DNA of 64,000 nt from Sipunculus nudus (taxonomy: Eukaryota; Annelida; Sipuncula; Golfingiida; Sipunculidae): the NCBI GenBank assembly GCA_026874595.1, contig CM049313.1:69930659-69994658 (forward strand), in the 5' to 3' direction. The notes beneath the pieces are model-generated. The model was not told where the DNA came from. It was given only the letters and a program-made list of their open reading frames with translations, and did no database searches. The position numbers and the translations under genes are program-made. Below are positions 35,020 through 46,709 of this stretch, piece after piece; position 1 is the first letter of the stretch, and every line of letters starts with the position of its first letter.

Positions 35020-36090
35020 CTCATATGGTTCCATCAAGACTGCGTTGGTGTCACAGATGACCAGTTAAATGTAATTTGGAACTGCTATACCTGCAGGAGC
35101 GTTCCTTCACTGCTTTTATAATTAGTCAGTGAACTCAAGTAGCAACAGACTAACGCTATATGCCGTTCAATGCTATGTGTCGTTACGGACATTTCTAAAT
35201 ACACAAGTTACAGAAACTCAGCATTCCACATGGGCTTGCGATGCAACTGATATTTCACGCCAATCTTGGTGTCAGGTCGTTTTAAATTGACAGCCATCGA
35301 AATTAGGCAAGCAGACAGAGATCGTCCAGTGACCCTTGGTATAACAAGTTTGATTCAAAGAAAAACATAGAACTTTCAAAAAGAGCCAAAGTAAAAAACT
35401 TCGCCTCTGTCAAGTGTCATCTGCTGTTAATCAGAATACACCGCAGGAATCTGCACCAAATTATCGTCTCTCTGAGCAGCTTTTGGCTATTACGGACACA
35501 CTTATAAGAAACTCAGGAACATTACTTAATTGCTAAGCGGCTCCCCACATGGAGACTACAGTACTCAGCACCAGTGGGCTAAAATTAGAAAAAGCCAAGG
35601 ACCATGTCACAAGAGCATCCAGAAAACTTAGGAAGGGAGGTCATTTCCTGCTACAGACTGGTACTAATAACCTGAACAGTGGTGATTACATGATACTTCA
35701 CAATAAATACAGAGACATGGAAACCTTTGCAATTACCCGGTAAACCCATTATGGTGTCAGATATTTCTAACCAGTTTGATGGTTATAAGGTTGAAATTAA
35801 TAAAAGAGCAGAGGGTAATAACAAAGAAACAGAGACAGAGTGATCAAAACTTTAGAATGTAAGCTTTATGCAATGCTGTCCTGACATGTCTGTAAACAAT
35901 TTCAGCAAAGATGGCACTTTAGGGAAATAAGGAAAATACTTGAATATTCACATTTACAAAGAGAACGGCAGGGCGATTAAGCTAGGTTTTTCTCAGCTAG
36001 TGACGGCTAGCGTTTCTTTATCGTCAGATGCAAACGAGAGCGTGTCTCAGAGCCAGTGTCTCTCTGATTCATTCATGTCAAATGCAGTGT
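35020..36090 (+). pseudogene. CR1-type LINE ORF1 remnant: PHD finger and esterase pieces
   Basis: At 35023-35115 one frame gives WFHQDCVGV and, 13 residues on, WNCYTCRSV, the end of a PHD finger (cysteine-bearing WFH..C..., then W.C..C). At about 35640-35740 another frame gives LLQTGTNNL and NKYRDM, like the GTN block of the SGNH esterase found in CR1 ORF1 proteins. Near 35940-36000 IYKENGRAIKLGFSQL resembles the ORF1 end. Stops and shifts separate these parts. The PHD-plus-esterase pairing is a known feature of CR1 ORF1. Confidence 0.75.
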
Positions 36091-36095
36091 CAAAT

Positions 36096-36326
36096 CCCCC
36101 CCCCCCCGGACCCCCTTAAACCGGAAATGGGCAAAAAATCGGGAATAGGGTAAAAAGGAAATAAAAGGAAAGGGGGAATAAAGGAAAAGGAAGGAAGAAA
36201 AAAGGGGAGAAAAGGAACGAAAAGGAAAAGAAAAAGAAGAAGGGAAGGAAGAAGAAAAAATTAAGTACAGAATCGGAAAACGTCTTGAGTCTTGCCCCCG
36301 GACGGTCAGGTCTGGTTACGCCCCTG
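36096..36326. mobile_element. Short hAT-like element inserted in the LINE
   Basis: Flanked by GTCAAAT on both sides (36089-36095 and 36327-36333). The right end read inward is CAGGGGCGTAACCAGACC, a hAT-like terminus. The left end is a C run and has probably lost its CAG. The middle is an AG-rich stretch. Insertion separates ORF1 from ORF2 of the LINE, so it is younger than the LINE. Confidence 0.65.
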
Positions 36327-36709
36327 GTCAAATGATACGACTATTGAAAGCGACTGTCATTCAACATTGACTGAATTAAAGGAAATAAATGGATCAAATT
36401 AGTCCGTCTGAATATTAGAAGTTTGAATAACAAATCTGATGAAATATTACATTTGTTTATGAACTCGCATATACATATAATATCACTAAACGAGACATGG
36501 CTATAGATAATTCTATATGTAATAAACATTCCTGGCTATTCACTTTACTTTTGGGGTGGGGTCGCGCTTTATGTATGTAATTCCTTATGGTCGGTCCTCC
36601 TTGACAATGTGGCGGTTGATATCGAAGCCGTTTTTGTTCAAATCAAATGTCATAATAGAAATGTTATAATTTCATCTATTATCGTCCATCCTCAGCCACT
36701 TCTAACTTT

Positions 36710-36865
36710 TGTTACGAAAACAAATAAATGAGGGGAAAATCCTGGGGCGATCCGAGAGTCGAACCCAGGTCGGTGGCGTACAAGTTCGGCGGACCAACTG
36801 CTTCGCTAGCAAAGCAAGCTTCACTAGCGAGACAGTTCCGTCCGCTTTTATGTCACCCCGTAACA
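36710..36865 (-). repeat. Terminal repeat copy 1 (3' in element orientation)
   Basis: 156 bp, TG...CA. It carries about ten extra bases relative to copy 2, including a short TCCG duplication near 36838-36844. Confidence 0.75.
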
Positions 36866-36984
36866 CACGTCCTCTTAAGAGCGTTCTGCTATCAGAACAA
36901 CACTAATTATCCCAGGAGTCACACTTTGGTGAGCTTATTCCCTGGGCCACAAAGTTAGACTTCACGTTAGACGAGTCCCCATTA

Positions 36985-37130
36985 TGTTACGAAGACAAAT
37001 AAATAAGGGGAAAATCCTGATCCGGGAGTCGAACCCAGGTCGGTGGCGTACAAGTTCGGCGTACCAACTGCTTCGCTAGCAAAGCAAGCTTCACTAGCGA
37101 GATAGTTCGCTTTTATGTCACCCCGTAACA
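36985..37130 (-). repeat. Terminal repeat copy 2 (5' in element orientation)
   Basis: 146 bp, TG...CA, about nine-tenths identical to copy 1 by eye. The tRNA-like A and B boxes and TTTT are intact. Confidence 0.75.
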
Positions 37131-39909
37131 CTTTATAGACAAACTTAAGGACTGTTTGAATATTTCATCTTCTTATGATCATCCTATGATAATTGCTGGT
37201 GATTTTAATCCGGACATATCGACTAATCCATCGATGTCTGATACATTAACCGAGCAACTGCGCCACCTATTTCAATTACATCAGATAATACATGAACCAA
37301 CGAGGAATACCCCTATATATACATCATGTGCTAGTATTATTGACCTAATTTTTACAAATGTTCCTGAATACCATTCGATGACTGGTGTCATACCTTTAAC
37401 AATTAGTGATCACTATATGCTGTTTATCGTCCTCTCCTTTTAAACAGAATCCCAACCAGGTAATATTATAAAGAAAAGTTACAATACATAAAACGTTGGA
37501 TATACATTCTTTCCGTCAAGACGTGTTTTTATCACCAATACTGAACTCTGTGATAAAATCAGATATCAATGATTTACATTCGCTATGCGTTAAATAGAAA
37601 GACAAATTCCTTAATATATTGTCAAAAACCATGTACCTATTAGGGAAATTAAGGTCTCAAATAAGAAAAGCCCCTTGATGACAGGTGATATTTTGAACCT
37701 CATAAGAAGTAGGAATAAAACGCACAAAAAAGAATGTAAACATAAATCCCAGGCTCTTTAATGCAAATGAAGTGCAGTAAGAAATCTTGTAAATACAAAA
37801 AATATGCTAATGTAAGATTACTTTCACAATACTATTGACGTGAACAAAGGTAACACAAATCTAAGGTGGAGAGCACTCAGATTTATTTTATCTTATAAAA
37901 CGAACGGGCAGTGATCCTCGAATGAAATTACACCGGATAAATTCAATGAATATTTTAGTCTGTTTCCTGATTCTCCTAATCCTCCAGGCGAGTTTTAAGC
38001 TTCTCTTGTAAAAGGTATATTTTTCTTCACATCTCAATTAATGATGTTTTTAGTGAAATTATTAAATTGAAAACAGTTCATCTTGGATACTCGACTTGTC
38101 AGATAAGTAGCTGATTTGAACGCACCTATATAGTCTTACACATATATGTATAATATGTCCCTTATAAGTGGGTGGTACCATTTGATTGGAAAAAGGCATG
38201 CAAGGATTACTCCTTTTTATAAAGGGAAAGGAAAACATTATGAAATGATAAATTATGGACCCATTTCAATTATTCCACATAAAACGAAAATTCATGAAAA
38301 AATAATTAAAAATCAAATAATGGAATTTATAAAGAGCCATGACATAATTTCGCTTTTTCGTATTTACCGGATATATTTACTTTAAGTGCTCTTCACTCAT
38401 TCACTGATGATATTGATATACATGTGGACAACAGAGATATTAATGCAGCATGCTATTTCGCCCTAACTAAAGGTTTTAATACAATTAATCACTCTTTTAC
38501 TTTTATGTGAACTCAGCCAGTGAGGCGTCACTGTAGAGACAGTAGCTTGGTTTGATGCTTATTTAAAAGATCGTCTGCAACTTGTTCAATGCAATGATAA
38601 CACTTCAAAGGCTCATACGATTAATATAGGGGCGCGCCAAGGTACTGTATACTCGGCCTTATTCTTTTCCTTTTAAATCTTAATGACTAGGACCTGCAAA
38701 GTGTTTTGCTTACGCCGATGACACAAATATCTATTGCCATGGAAATTCAGCATCGACGGTGCAGCTAAACTTACAAAATCCGGTTAACGAAGCTTGTAGT
38801 TGGTTCGTAATAAATAGGTTAACCAAAAACATTAACATATCTGCTGTTACGCTGCTATAGGTACTAGAAGTCGCGTTTATAGGCATAGTCTCTGTACCAT
38901 TGTAATGATATTCCATTACAGGAATCGTCTCAAACTAAACTCCTATAGGCGTAACCATAGATGCTTATCTATCATGGCCCCCCACCTAAAACAGCCTTAC
39001 GCAAAAATAACATCGAATCGAGCACTTATACATCGATTGTCATATTATCAATCAATACATTTAAAACAGTCTACAAAACCACAATTCAATCACACATACA
39101 TTACGCGGTTATAGTGTGAGGGGAAAGACAAAAACGTTAGTATATATGCCACACAAATGTGCAAAAATATAAAAAAAATCGTGCTACACGAATATAGTTA
39201 CCAGCTGTTTCGATTTCAATATCCCAAGCCCAATCCTACTGAAAAAGCTACAATGACTCACAGTTTCTAAAAGATGATATATTTTTATCCATTTTGATGC
39301 ATAGATATGTTCATCAAATGCGCACCTATACAAACTAAATAATTTTACGTAAAAAAATAGCTTTTCATACTGAGGCCCTTTCGTTAGGAACTCATTGCCT
39401 ATAGAAATCAGTCTTCTCAATCATTACTATAACTTTTAAACGAATGGTAAAATATTTTCGTTTTATGTTTTTGGTTTGTATATATGTAAGGAAAAACTGA
39501 GAAAATTTATTATCTTTTAAACATTCAAATGACCCCCTTTTTATAAACCACGATGTGCTGAGTATATTCTGATTATGCTTCACGTGTGCAGCATGTTATT
39601 CTTTTAATGTATACTTTGAAGTCATTTGACATATAATTTCGACGTGACTGTATATTTACTTATATATACTCGTGATTTTTACTTATGAATTTGTTGCATT
39701 ATGATGTATGTGCTATGATTATATTGCCTGATATGTAATTAATATATAAATATTTATGTACATGTATTTATGTAAAATTTTTTTACAGTCACCATATACG
39801 TATACTGTATGTTTAATCATTTTATGTATATTATATTTCATTGTATATTGAGAGGGACCTGTGTAAGAACAGTTTTTATCACTGAAATTGTAACCATGAA
39901 TAAATATTT

Positions 39910-39911
<2 letters not shown>

Positions 39912-39965
<54 letters not shown>
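39912..39965. repeat. (TA)n microsatellite
   Basis: TA run of about 54 bp. Confidence 0.98.
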
Positions 39966-39966
<1 letters not shown>

Positions 39967-40186
39967 GTGTCTTTTCACCGCGGGTTGGTGTCTCGGTATA
40001 ATTCGGAATATTCGGTCAAGATTGTCACTGTACATAAAATGTTCAGATAATCAAATAAGGTTTCGTTTTTGTTTTATTGTAACAATTATAACAAGTTTTG
40101 TAGTTATAACAACACTTCATTGTCGGTCATCAGTATACCGCTCGTGACCAACCCATCGAACGGAAATCTGGAAGCTCGGTGCACGC

Positions 40187-40187
<1 letters not shown>

Positions 40188-40224
<37 letters not shown>
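40188..40224. repeat. (TA)n microsatellite
   Basis: TA run of 37 bp, directly before the 277-bp array. Confidence 0.98.
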
Positions 40225-40229
<5 letters not shown>

Positions 40230-40249
40230 AGAAAACTGGTAGTCGACAA

Positions 40250-41290
40250 GCGACTACGTGTATCCGCCGAAATCAGAATGGGACGGGTGAAGTGAGGCAT
40301 GGATTGAGTGGCAAGGGGAAAAAAGAGTGTGTTGCATATTAGCATGGATGTCTGCAGCCGAAATGTGTATGTAGGTTGCGCCACCTACCACAAAATCCAG
40401 AAAGCTGTCCAAGTTGTATACATATGCAAAAAATAGGCAGATAAGTCAAACCACTACTTGTATATGAGTGATTTTATCCCACAGCAGACGAACAGAGGGA
40501 CGATGTGCATAAATGGTGCCAGGTGGCGATACCAATCTTGTGTATGATTAAGAGCTATGTGAGATCTATACACATGCAAAATTTCAGTGGGATATGTCAA
40601 ACCAGTCCTGAGATATAAACCTGAATGTCTGCAGCATAAACATAAATGTAGGTGGCGCCACCTGCCACAAAATCGAGAAAGCTATCCAAGATGTATAAAC
40701 ATGCAAAATTTTAGGCAGATATGTCAAACTTCTGCCGAGATATGAGTGATTTTATCCCATGGCAGACAAACAGACGGACGCTGTGCAAAAATGGTTGCAG
40801 GAGGCGCCACTAGTTTTGCATATGATAAAGAGCTATGAGAGTTCTATACACATACAAATTTTTTTGCCCAATCGGTCAAACGGTTCCCTAGATATGAGCT
40901 TAGATGTCTGCAGCGTTAACGTGACTGTAGTTGGCGCCACCTGTCATAAAAATCAAAAAAGCTGTCCATGCAGGATGTATACACATGCAAATTTCAGGTT
41001 GATAAGTCGAGCCAATGCAAAGATATGAGTGATTTTATCCCAAGGCAGATGAACAGATGGACCCTGCATGTGCAAAAATAGTTCCAGGTGGCGTCACCAT
41101 TTTTAGTGTATGTTATAAAGCTATCCAAGGGCTACATTTGTGCAAAATTTTAAGCCTGATCGGTCAAACGGTTCCCGAGACATGTGGGTTTATGTAAGAA
41201 AACAGACGCATAAATGGACGCTGGGCAGAGAGGAAAGGTCAGAGGTCAACCAAAAATGAGGGCGCAGCAGTTCACATGTGACCCAATCAT
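40250..41290 (+). repeat. About 277-bp tandem repeat, 3-4 copies, with GGTGGCGCCACC
   Basis: ATGTCTGCAG recurs at 40348, 40625 and 40904. Each unit has two related halves, with GGTGGCGCCACC or GGTGGCG, TGTATACACATGCAAAATTT-like and GAGTGATTTTATCCCA segments. The array ends with GTCAGAGGTCA and CAGCAGTTCACATGTGACCC, also found at the start of the window. The short frames in it are repeat-derived. Confidence 0.85.
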
Positions 41291-43635
41291 AATCCTAAAT
41301 TTTAAAAAATTCCGCACAGTGGTTACGGAGGAGTAACGTTCTCCGGAAACCTATGCGGCAGAGGCGGCGGCGGCGTCCGACTGAAAACATAATTTTCCCA
41401 AACATCTGTTTAGGCGGATACAATAACTACTTAGTATACATATATCCAATATCAATACCTTTCCCTCCCTGCAAAATCCTGGATCCGCCCCTGACCAAAA
41501 CTGGAAACAACCGACAGATGATTGTGTAGAATATAAAAAATATACATATACCTAAGACTGCATGTATTAAACTTAGCATTGTCTTGATCAGCTGCAGGAT
41601 TATGACAAATAAGTGGATTGTGGCTTTTAACCAAGACTAATGTGAGGTCATTCAGATGACCAATAAGTGGAAACTACTACACAGTTATGATAATTCTGTC
41701 CATGGTCAAAACATGCATGTTAACAGCCCCATGCACGCATGTATATATAAAGGTATCTCGATTGTTTTTCTTGAAACTCACACCTTAGCAGTACTTTAAA
41801 ATTGCGCATAATAAAATTTCAAAGAAACCTGTTGCCCACGAAACTCCAGAGCCATGGTTGACGTATATACACCACGTTAGTACGGCCAGTTCTAGAATAA
41901 ATTGTGTATAAAATTATAAAATTATACCTGGCGAACAGCGAGGATCACAGGATTTGTATATGATAAATATTATTATAAAAGCGGCAGAATGCTATATCCA
42001 TTTTTTACAGTTAATGAATGCACAACTCGGTATATATAGGCATTTATATATATACTGGTCTAGTAAGCCTAACTAGAGTAGCGATACAAGCCATATGGAG
42101 GAATGAACTGCAGCTGTCTTCCATCATGCTGAATTCATATATCTTGGTAATCAGCCCATAACCTTAAAATAAAGCTACGAATGATCACATAAAAAATACA
42201 TATGAACTCAAAATCCAAAATAAAACTAAGTCTCTATGGTAACGAGTCATTTCCTGTAACGCCTTCAAGTTGGCTGCCGTCCAATAACCCGTGCGAGTCA
42301 TTCTTGTGTCCATGTGGTCGGAAAAATAAACAAACATGTAGAAGGATTTACCAATATGCTGGGTTAAAACGGAATTTTTCCCGCTCATGGTAGCTGCTGT
42401 TAGAAAGTATACTAAAAAAGCTAAGGATTGGTCTGTTTTTTGTCAAGCGACAACGTACTTGTAGGCCATGAGGCGTTGTCAAAATGTCGATAATATTTAC
42501 ATATTCATAGAGCCTTAAAGTGCGTTCATATATAATATATATATACATGTAATTAAAACATGAACGCTGGCTCATCATGTGCTTATACGTTCATGATCGA
42601 ACCATGAAGCACTTCGGTTTTAATTAACAGTTTTCTTAAATAAATGATTTTTTTTATAAATCTTTACACTTGTGTTATTTTTTTTTTGTATACCTTTGTG
42701 GACCGTTCTGCTTTTTCAAATCGGGGGAAATTTGAAAAAAAAAAATCAGGGCAATATCTCCCCTCCCCCCCCCCCCTCCCTCCCATATGTCCTCTCATAC
42801 GCCTATATGCACGGTAACACGTTCCACTTCATATACATTGCCAAGGAATTATCTCTTGACACAATGGGGAGGAGGGGGGGGGGCGATATATGAACCCCCT
42901 TCCCCCTCAAACCGCCATTTTAGAATATCTTATTTTTAATCAAACCCGATAAAAAGAGACGGATACATACCAGTGGAAGCAAGACATTTTAAAATGATTG
43001 AAATGTTATATTTAAAGCATTTTTAGCAGATAATTAACGGCATATTTTGAGTAAATATAGGTACTTACAAGAAGGAAAACCAATGTGATTAAAAATAAAA
43101 TTAAAAAATAAAATATTTTATAACATGACGGCTGGAGGGAGGGGTCCTCCATTGCTTATTATAATATATATCGATCACTAGCCCCCTAATTGTGTCAAGT
43201 GTGTGTGGATTAACCAGATGACGCGATCATTCTTCTATTGCTTAACAAATTAAACAAAACATTAGAATGAATCCCGCGAAAACGCGACATGAATGATACC
43301 ACACGCAAAAACATTTACCGGCCAAGGGGAGAAACCACTAACCGCATTTAGCCATACCCACCTTAAAACTTCAGTCAAATACCGGTTGATGCTTTAATTT
43401 CCATTCCTGCACCTTTTTTATATTTTAAACAATAAAATGGTCATTTTTGCAAGGAGTTGAAATCCACTCGATCAATTTATATTTAACGTGTCCATTTTAA
43501 CAACAACAAAAAATATACAGCCTGATCTGTGGACCTGAATCAGCAACATCAGTCAATATATATTATGTTTCCTGATAATAGGCCAATATATAATATACAT
43601 ATGTTTTTATACCATAAAAATAATACTGACTAATG

Positions 43636-43700
<65 letters not shown>

Positions 43701-45387
43701 TTGTATATACTTTTATTTAATAAATGTAATTTCGCCATTTATTTTCGCTGGATAATTTATCAACTGAGTCTTATATATAGCCTACACTCATTTGTTGATT
43801 CTGAAAACAAAAGTAAATTTATACAGTCCAGTACCTAGTGCAGTTATATAAAATACACAAATTCACCTTTCAAAACGTTAAGAGATTTCAAAATCTTTAA
43901 CAAAATAAAACTTATATTTGGTATATTTTTGCCTGGGTTATTAATTGTTGTTTAATGTAAATTGTAATTTTTTGTTTGTTGTAACAATTAGGCCTATACA
44001 TTTTGTCTAAGAAAATAATTAGGTGTTTAAAACAATTAAATGAAAAAAAAATACATATTTTTGGTGATACAACTGATATTAAGAAATGTTAGGAATTTGT
44101 ACATGCAATTTTATAAAGCGTGAGTACCACACAGATTCTTCGGTGACTAACTCGGCTAATTTGCAAAATATTTGTAAAGATTTAAATAATTTTAGGCAAT
44201 GTTTTGTGTTTTGATATCATTTGAACATTCTATAAACGTATGTCATAAAGTCAATGAACCATTAATGTTAATGGACCATTTCGTCCATTTTACCATTCTT
44301 TTTTAACCAGTTCATGATTATGAGCAATCAAATTTTGTGACCGCTTTGGATTCTGTGGCGTGCCGTTTTGCTCACAGGCCGACTTGTCTTTCTGGGAAAC
44401 ACCAGCGCGAGATGACTCAATGCTTTCCCCATACTCAGCACTGGGATTTCCGATCAGTCGAGTGTGACGTAATTTTTGTGGTTGCGATGACTTTGATTAC
44501 ATCACACGAAACGTGCATATGTATTATGATTATCTGGAACTGAATGAACTGACCATAAACACGAAATAAGCGAGTTGAGGTCGGGACCCTGACAGTTCGG
44601 CAGTGCCGACAGCTCCTACGCTTCAGACTTCAGTGTAAAAACTTTCACTTCCGAGTCTGCAGTAGGCAGTAGGTCGTAATTAAGTTTCCGTGACTTTGGA
44701 ACAGTGTCCACAACAAACTGACACAACAAAGGATAAAGTCAAAATCCGCGTGAGTAAATTAATTTACTAAACAGTTCATGATTTAAGTACTATAAATATT
44801 ACTTTATTTCAGTCCAACTATAAGTATAACCGGTCAACGGGTCATGCCATTGGACAGGTTTAAGCAGTGGGGGATGCCCGCCGTCAGACCGCACAGCACG
44901 TGTCTATGAGAGACCTAGAAGTGATTGGTCAGCATGTTAATCAGTTAGGAAAATACTTTAAAGAGTTGACCCCCCCCCCCCCCAACAAACTTCCCCGAAA
45001 GGTCAATAGCTACATCCCTGTTTCACAAATTCATTAAAAGACATTATTTACTTGTTTAGCATTTAGTTTCGTGAGAGGAGAGTTTTCCCTACAATTTAGT
45101 TTGGTCAGATATGACCTAAATGAACTGGAGAGCTCACAAATAGGTTCAGACCCTGATGTTTTTCATTTATAGCACAATGATGCAACTATCCCAAAATATT
45201 GTTACTTAACTGGACAATGTTCACCTGATGCCCTACCCCTGGTATTACCTGGGGAACACCCTATGATGTCATGGCAACCAGGGGAGATTCTCTAGGGTTG
45301 ACCAATGACCACAGTGCTCCGGGTGAGGCAGGGCTGGAATGACTGTTGTTGTGGATCAACAACTGTGATACGATCACTTTTTTTTAC
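41291..45387. other. Intergenic, AT-rich; one hAT-like end and a TA run
   Basis: The minus strand at 41496-41475 reads CAGGGGCGGATCCAGGATTTTG inward, a hAT-like terminus without an identified partner. C/G runs lie at 42763-42782 and 42870-42882. A 67-codon minus-strand frame (42388-42185) starts in a good ATG context (ACCATGA) but has no recognised family. The segment 44570-44760 is CpG-richer and ends in a donor-like CGC|GTGAGT at 44750. A C run is at 44970-44984. Confidence 0.45.
43640..43697. repeat. (TA)n microsatellite
   Basis: TA run of 58 bp. Confidence 0.98.
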
Positions 45388-45434
45388 GGAAAGGAGCAGA
45401 GCGGATCGGAATCACACGTCTTGGGCCAAGACAA
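45388..45434. repeat. 47-bp near-identical element, copy 2
   Basis: Matches 14429-14475 at 45 of 47 positions, in the same orientation, and then diverges on both sides. Confidence 0.75.
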
Positions 45435-45737
45435 GATTGACTGATCCATGCATCATGAGCCATGTACCAGCCTAGCCCTTTCTCTGAAGCCTGGGACTCT
45501 GAACACTGTAGACGTGCTGTCTGTCTCACCAGGCTTGGAGCCTCTCCGGCAGGGGCTTAGCCAAGGGGGGGTCCGCAGGGGGCCATGGCCCCCCACCCCC
45601 GGCTCGCTCGTATCCAGGACTCACCGTCCTTTCGGAATTTCACTTAATTTAATACAAATATATATATATATAATATTTATATATATATATATATAAAAAT
45701 ATTTATATGCATTTAAACAGTGGCGGATATATGCTAT

Positions 45738-46666
45738 CAGTGGCGGATCCAGAGGGGGCGCCTTCGGCACGTGGCCCCCCAGTGAGCTGTAAAATCTCTC
45801 ATTTCATCATATTTCCGTTTATAGTGATTAATTTTCGATTTCATGTTTCTTATGATTAATAAGGAATTAGACTTTATTTAAGATATCTGCAGTTACAATT
45901 ACTTTCAAATTTATTAACTGAGTCTAAGGATATTTATTAATAGCTTCAGAACAACTGCAGATCGATCGAGCACCAGGCCCTGGTTGGGGTCGACCGTGAA
46001 CAATCTTACGTCTCCTCTGGTGATACTGGTACTCAAACTCGCAATCTGTGTTGAGCTCTTAGGAGTCCCGTGTGCTGTCAAGACCACGGAACCCGGTAAA
46101 ATGCAAAGTTTAACATAATAATTCAGTTTATCAGTTATTCCACCACAAGAATAACATTTAAAAGATAATATTTTGATAGTTACAAACGTGATTGCGCTCT
46201 TGGCCATTGACTCGTTTGAAATTTTATATCCTAATTTAGAAGAAATATAAATATTAAATATTGAACCTTGACTACATAATGCAATGACATAAGGGAAGAG
46301 TTTTTCAGGAACAGGAAATCCTTATTTTTTTGTGAAAATTGCGTCAAAATGTCCTCTTTACATTGTATATTAAAAAATTTCCCAGTATGTGAGGGGAAAC
46401 CCCCTCCAATACCTTCCCCGTGTACCTGTAACTAACCTTAATTACACCATGGTTCATAATTGAAATAAAAATATATATATTTTCATACACGAAAATATAT
46501 AAAGTACTGTAAAAATTTATAATAGTAATAATAACAATAAAAATAATAATATATATATATATATACTTGTATATATAACTGTTTTCCAATTGCCCATACA
46601 TGCAAATTAGCGCCCCCCCCCCCCCCCCCCCCCCCCCCCCCGTTTTCAATTTATTGATCCGCCACT
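45738..46666. mobile_element. Inner hAT-like element (CAGTGGCGGATC ends)
   Basis: CAGTGGCGGATC at 45738 is the exact inverse of GATCCGCCACTG ending at 46666. A 29-bp C run (46613-46641) lies near the right end. An open minus-strand frame (46207-45914, 97 codons) includes SITRGDVRLFTVDPNQGLVL, which looks protein-like, but I cannot name a family. A target duplication is not clear. Confidence 0.6.
45914..46207 (-). CDS. Open frame of unknown origin inside the hAT-like element
   Basis: The frame has no stop for 97 codons in an otherwise stop-rich region. The part at about 46100-45945 is GC-richer than its flanks. TVDPNQGLVLD is loosely like a cadherin or beta-propeller strand, but this is too weak to call. 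A splice-acceptor-like TCTTGACAG lies within it. It could be a captured exon, a transposon remnant or chance. Confidence 0.2.
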   Translation of the reverse strand: MAKSAITFVTIKILSFKCYSCGGITDKLNYYVKLCILPGSVVLTAHGTPKSSTQIASLSTSITRGDVRLFTVDPNQGLVLDRSAVVLKLLINILRLS

Positions 46667-46709
46667 GATGATGGCTCCCTCCCCTCCCTCAATCCTGGCT
46701 ACGCCGCTG

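Larger units (their letters stand above)
36710..37130 (-). mobile_element. Miniature terminal-repeat retroelement (TRIM-like) nested in the LINE
   Basis: Two direct repeats, 36710-36865 and 36985-37130, both begin TGTTACG and end CGTAACA (TG...CA, as in LTRs) and flank only 119 bp. The host LINE shows CTTT directly before and after. On the minus strand, TGGGGACTCG begins three bases after the first repeat, the place and form of a primer binding site, and AAGAGGA precedes the other repeat. Each repeat also holds, on the same strand, A-box-like TAGCGAAGCAGTTGG, B-box GGGTTCGACTC at tRNA-like spacing and TTTT just beyond. There are no coding sequences, so it is non-autonomous. Confidence 0.75.
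36345..39125 (+). pseudogene. CR1-type LINE ORF2 remnant: endonuclease and reverse transcriptase
   Basis: The AP-type endonuclease is visible as LNIRSLNNKSDEI and ISLNETWL (36391-36502), then GDFN (about 37195-37210) and ISDHY (about 37402-37420). Reverse transcriptase follows with FYKGKGKHYE and NYGPISIIP (about 38190-38280), then YADD (38711-38722), then a C-terminal block matching the 23.6-kb copy (RLSYYQSIHLKQS, about 39030-39080). Many stops and shifts make it dead. A 421-bp terminal-repeat element splits the endonuclease at 36709. It shares family features with the LINE fragment at 23.1 kb. Confidence 0.9.
39126..40250. other. LINE 3' flank and AT-rich sequence with TA runs
   Basis: Probably includes the LINE 3' UTR, whose end is not clear. 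TA runs at 39912-39965 and 40188-40224. Confidence 0.45.
45550..46709. mobile_element. Outer hAT-like element containing a second one
   Basis: The left end CAGGGGCTTAGCCAAGG and the inverted right end CAGCGGCGTAGCCAGG match at 13 of 16 positions. The flanks TCTCCGG and TCTCTGG differ at one base. The inner sequence includes another pair of ends at 45738 and 46666. No transposase was recognised. Confidence 0.55.

Noticed and set aside
36116-36331. Minus-strand frame rich in phenylalanine (FFFLPFFFFFS)
   Set aside because: It is the translation of an AG-rich stretch inside a hAT-like insertion.
36745-36815. A genuine tRNA gene on the minus strand
   Set aside because: The A and B boxes and D-arm-like stem are present, but acceptor and anticodon stems do not pair, and the same sequence is repeated at 37015-37085 within a terminal-repeat element.
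42185-42388. 67-codon minus-strand frame with a good start context
   Set aside because: No family, no convincing donor and no promoter evidence; mentioned only within the intergenic entry.
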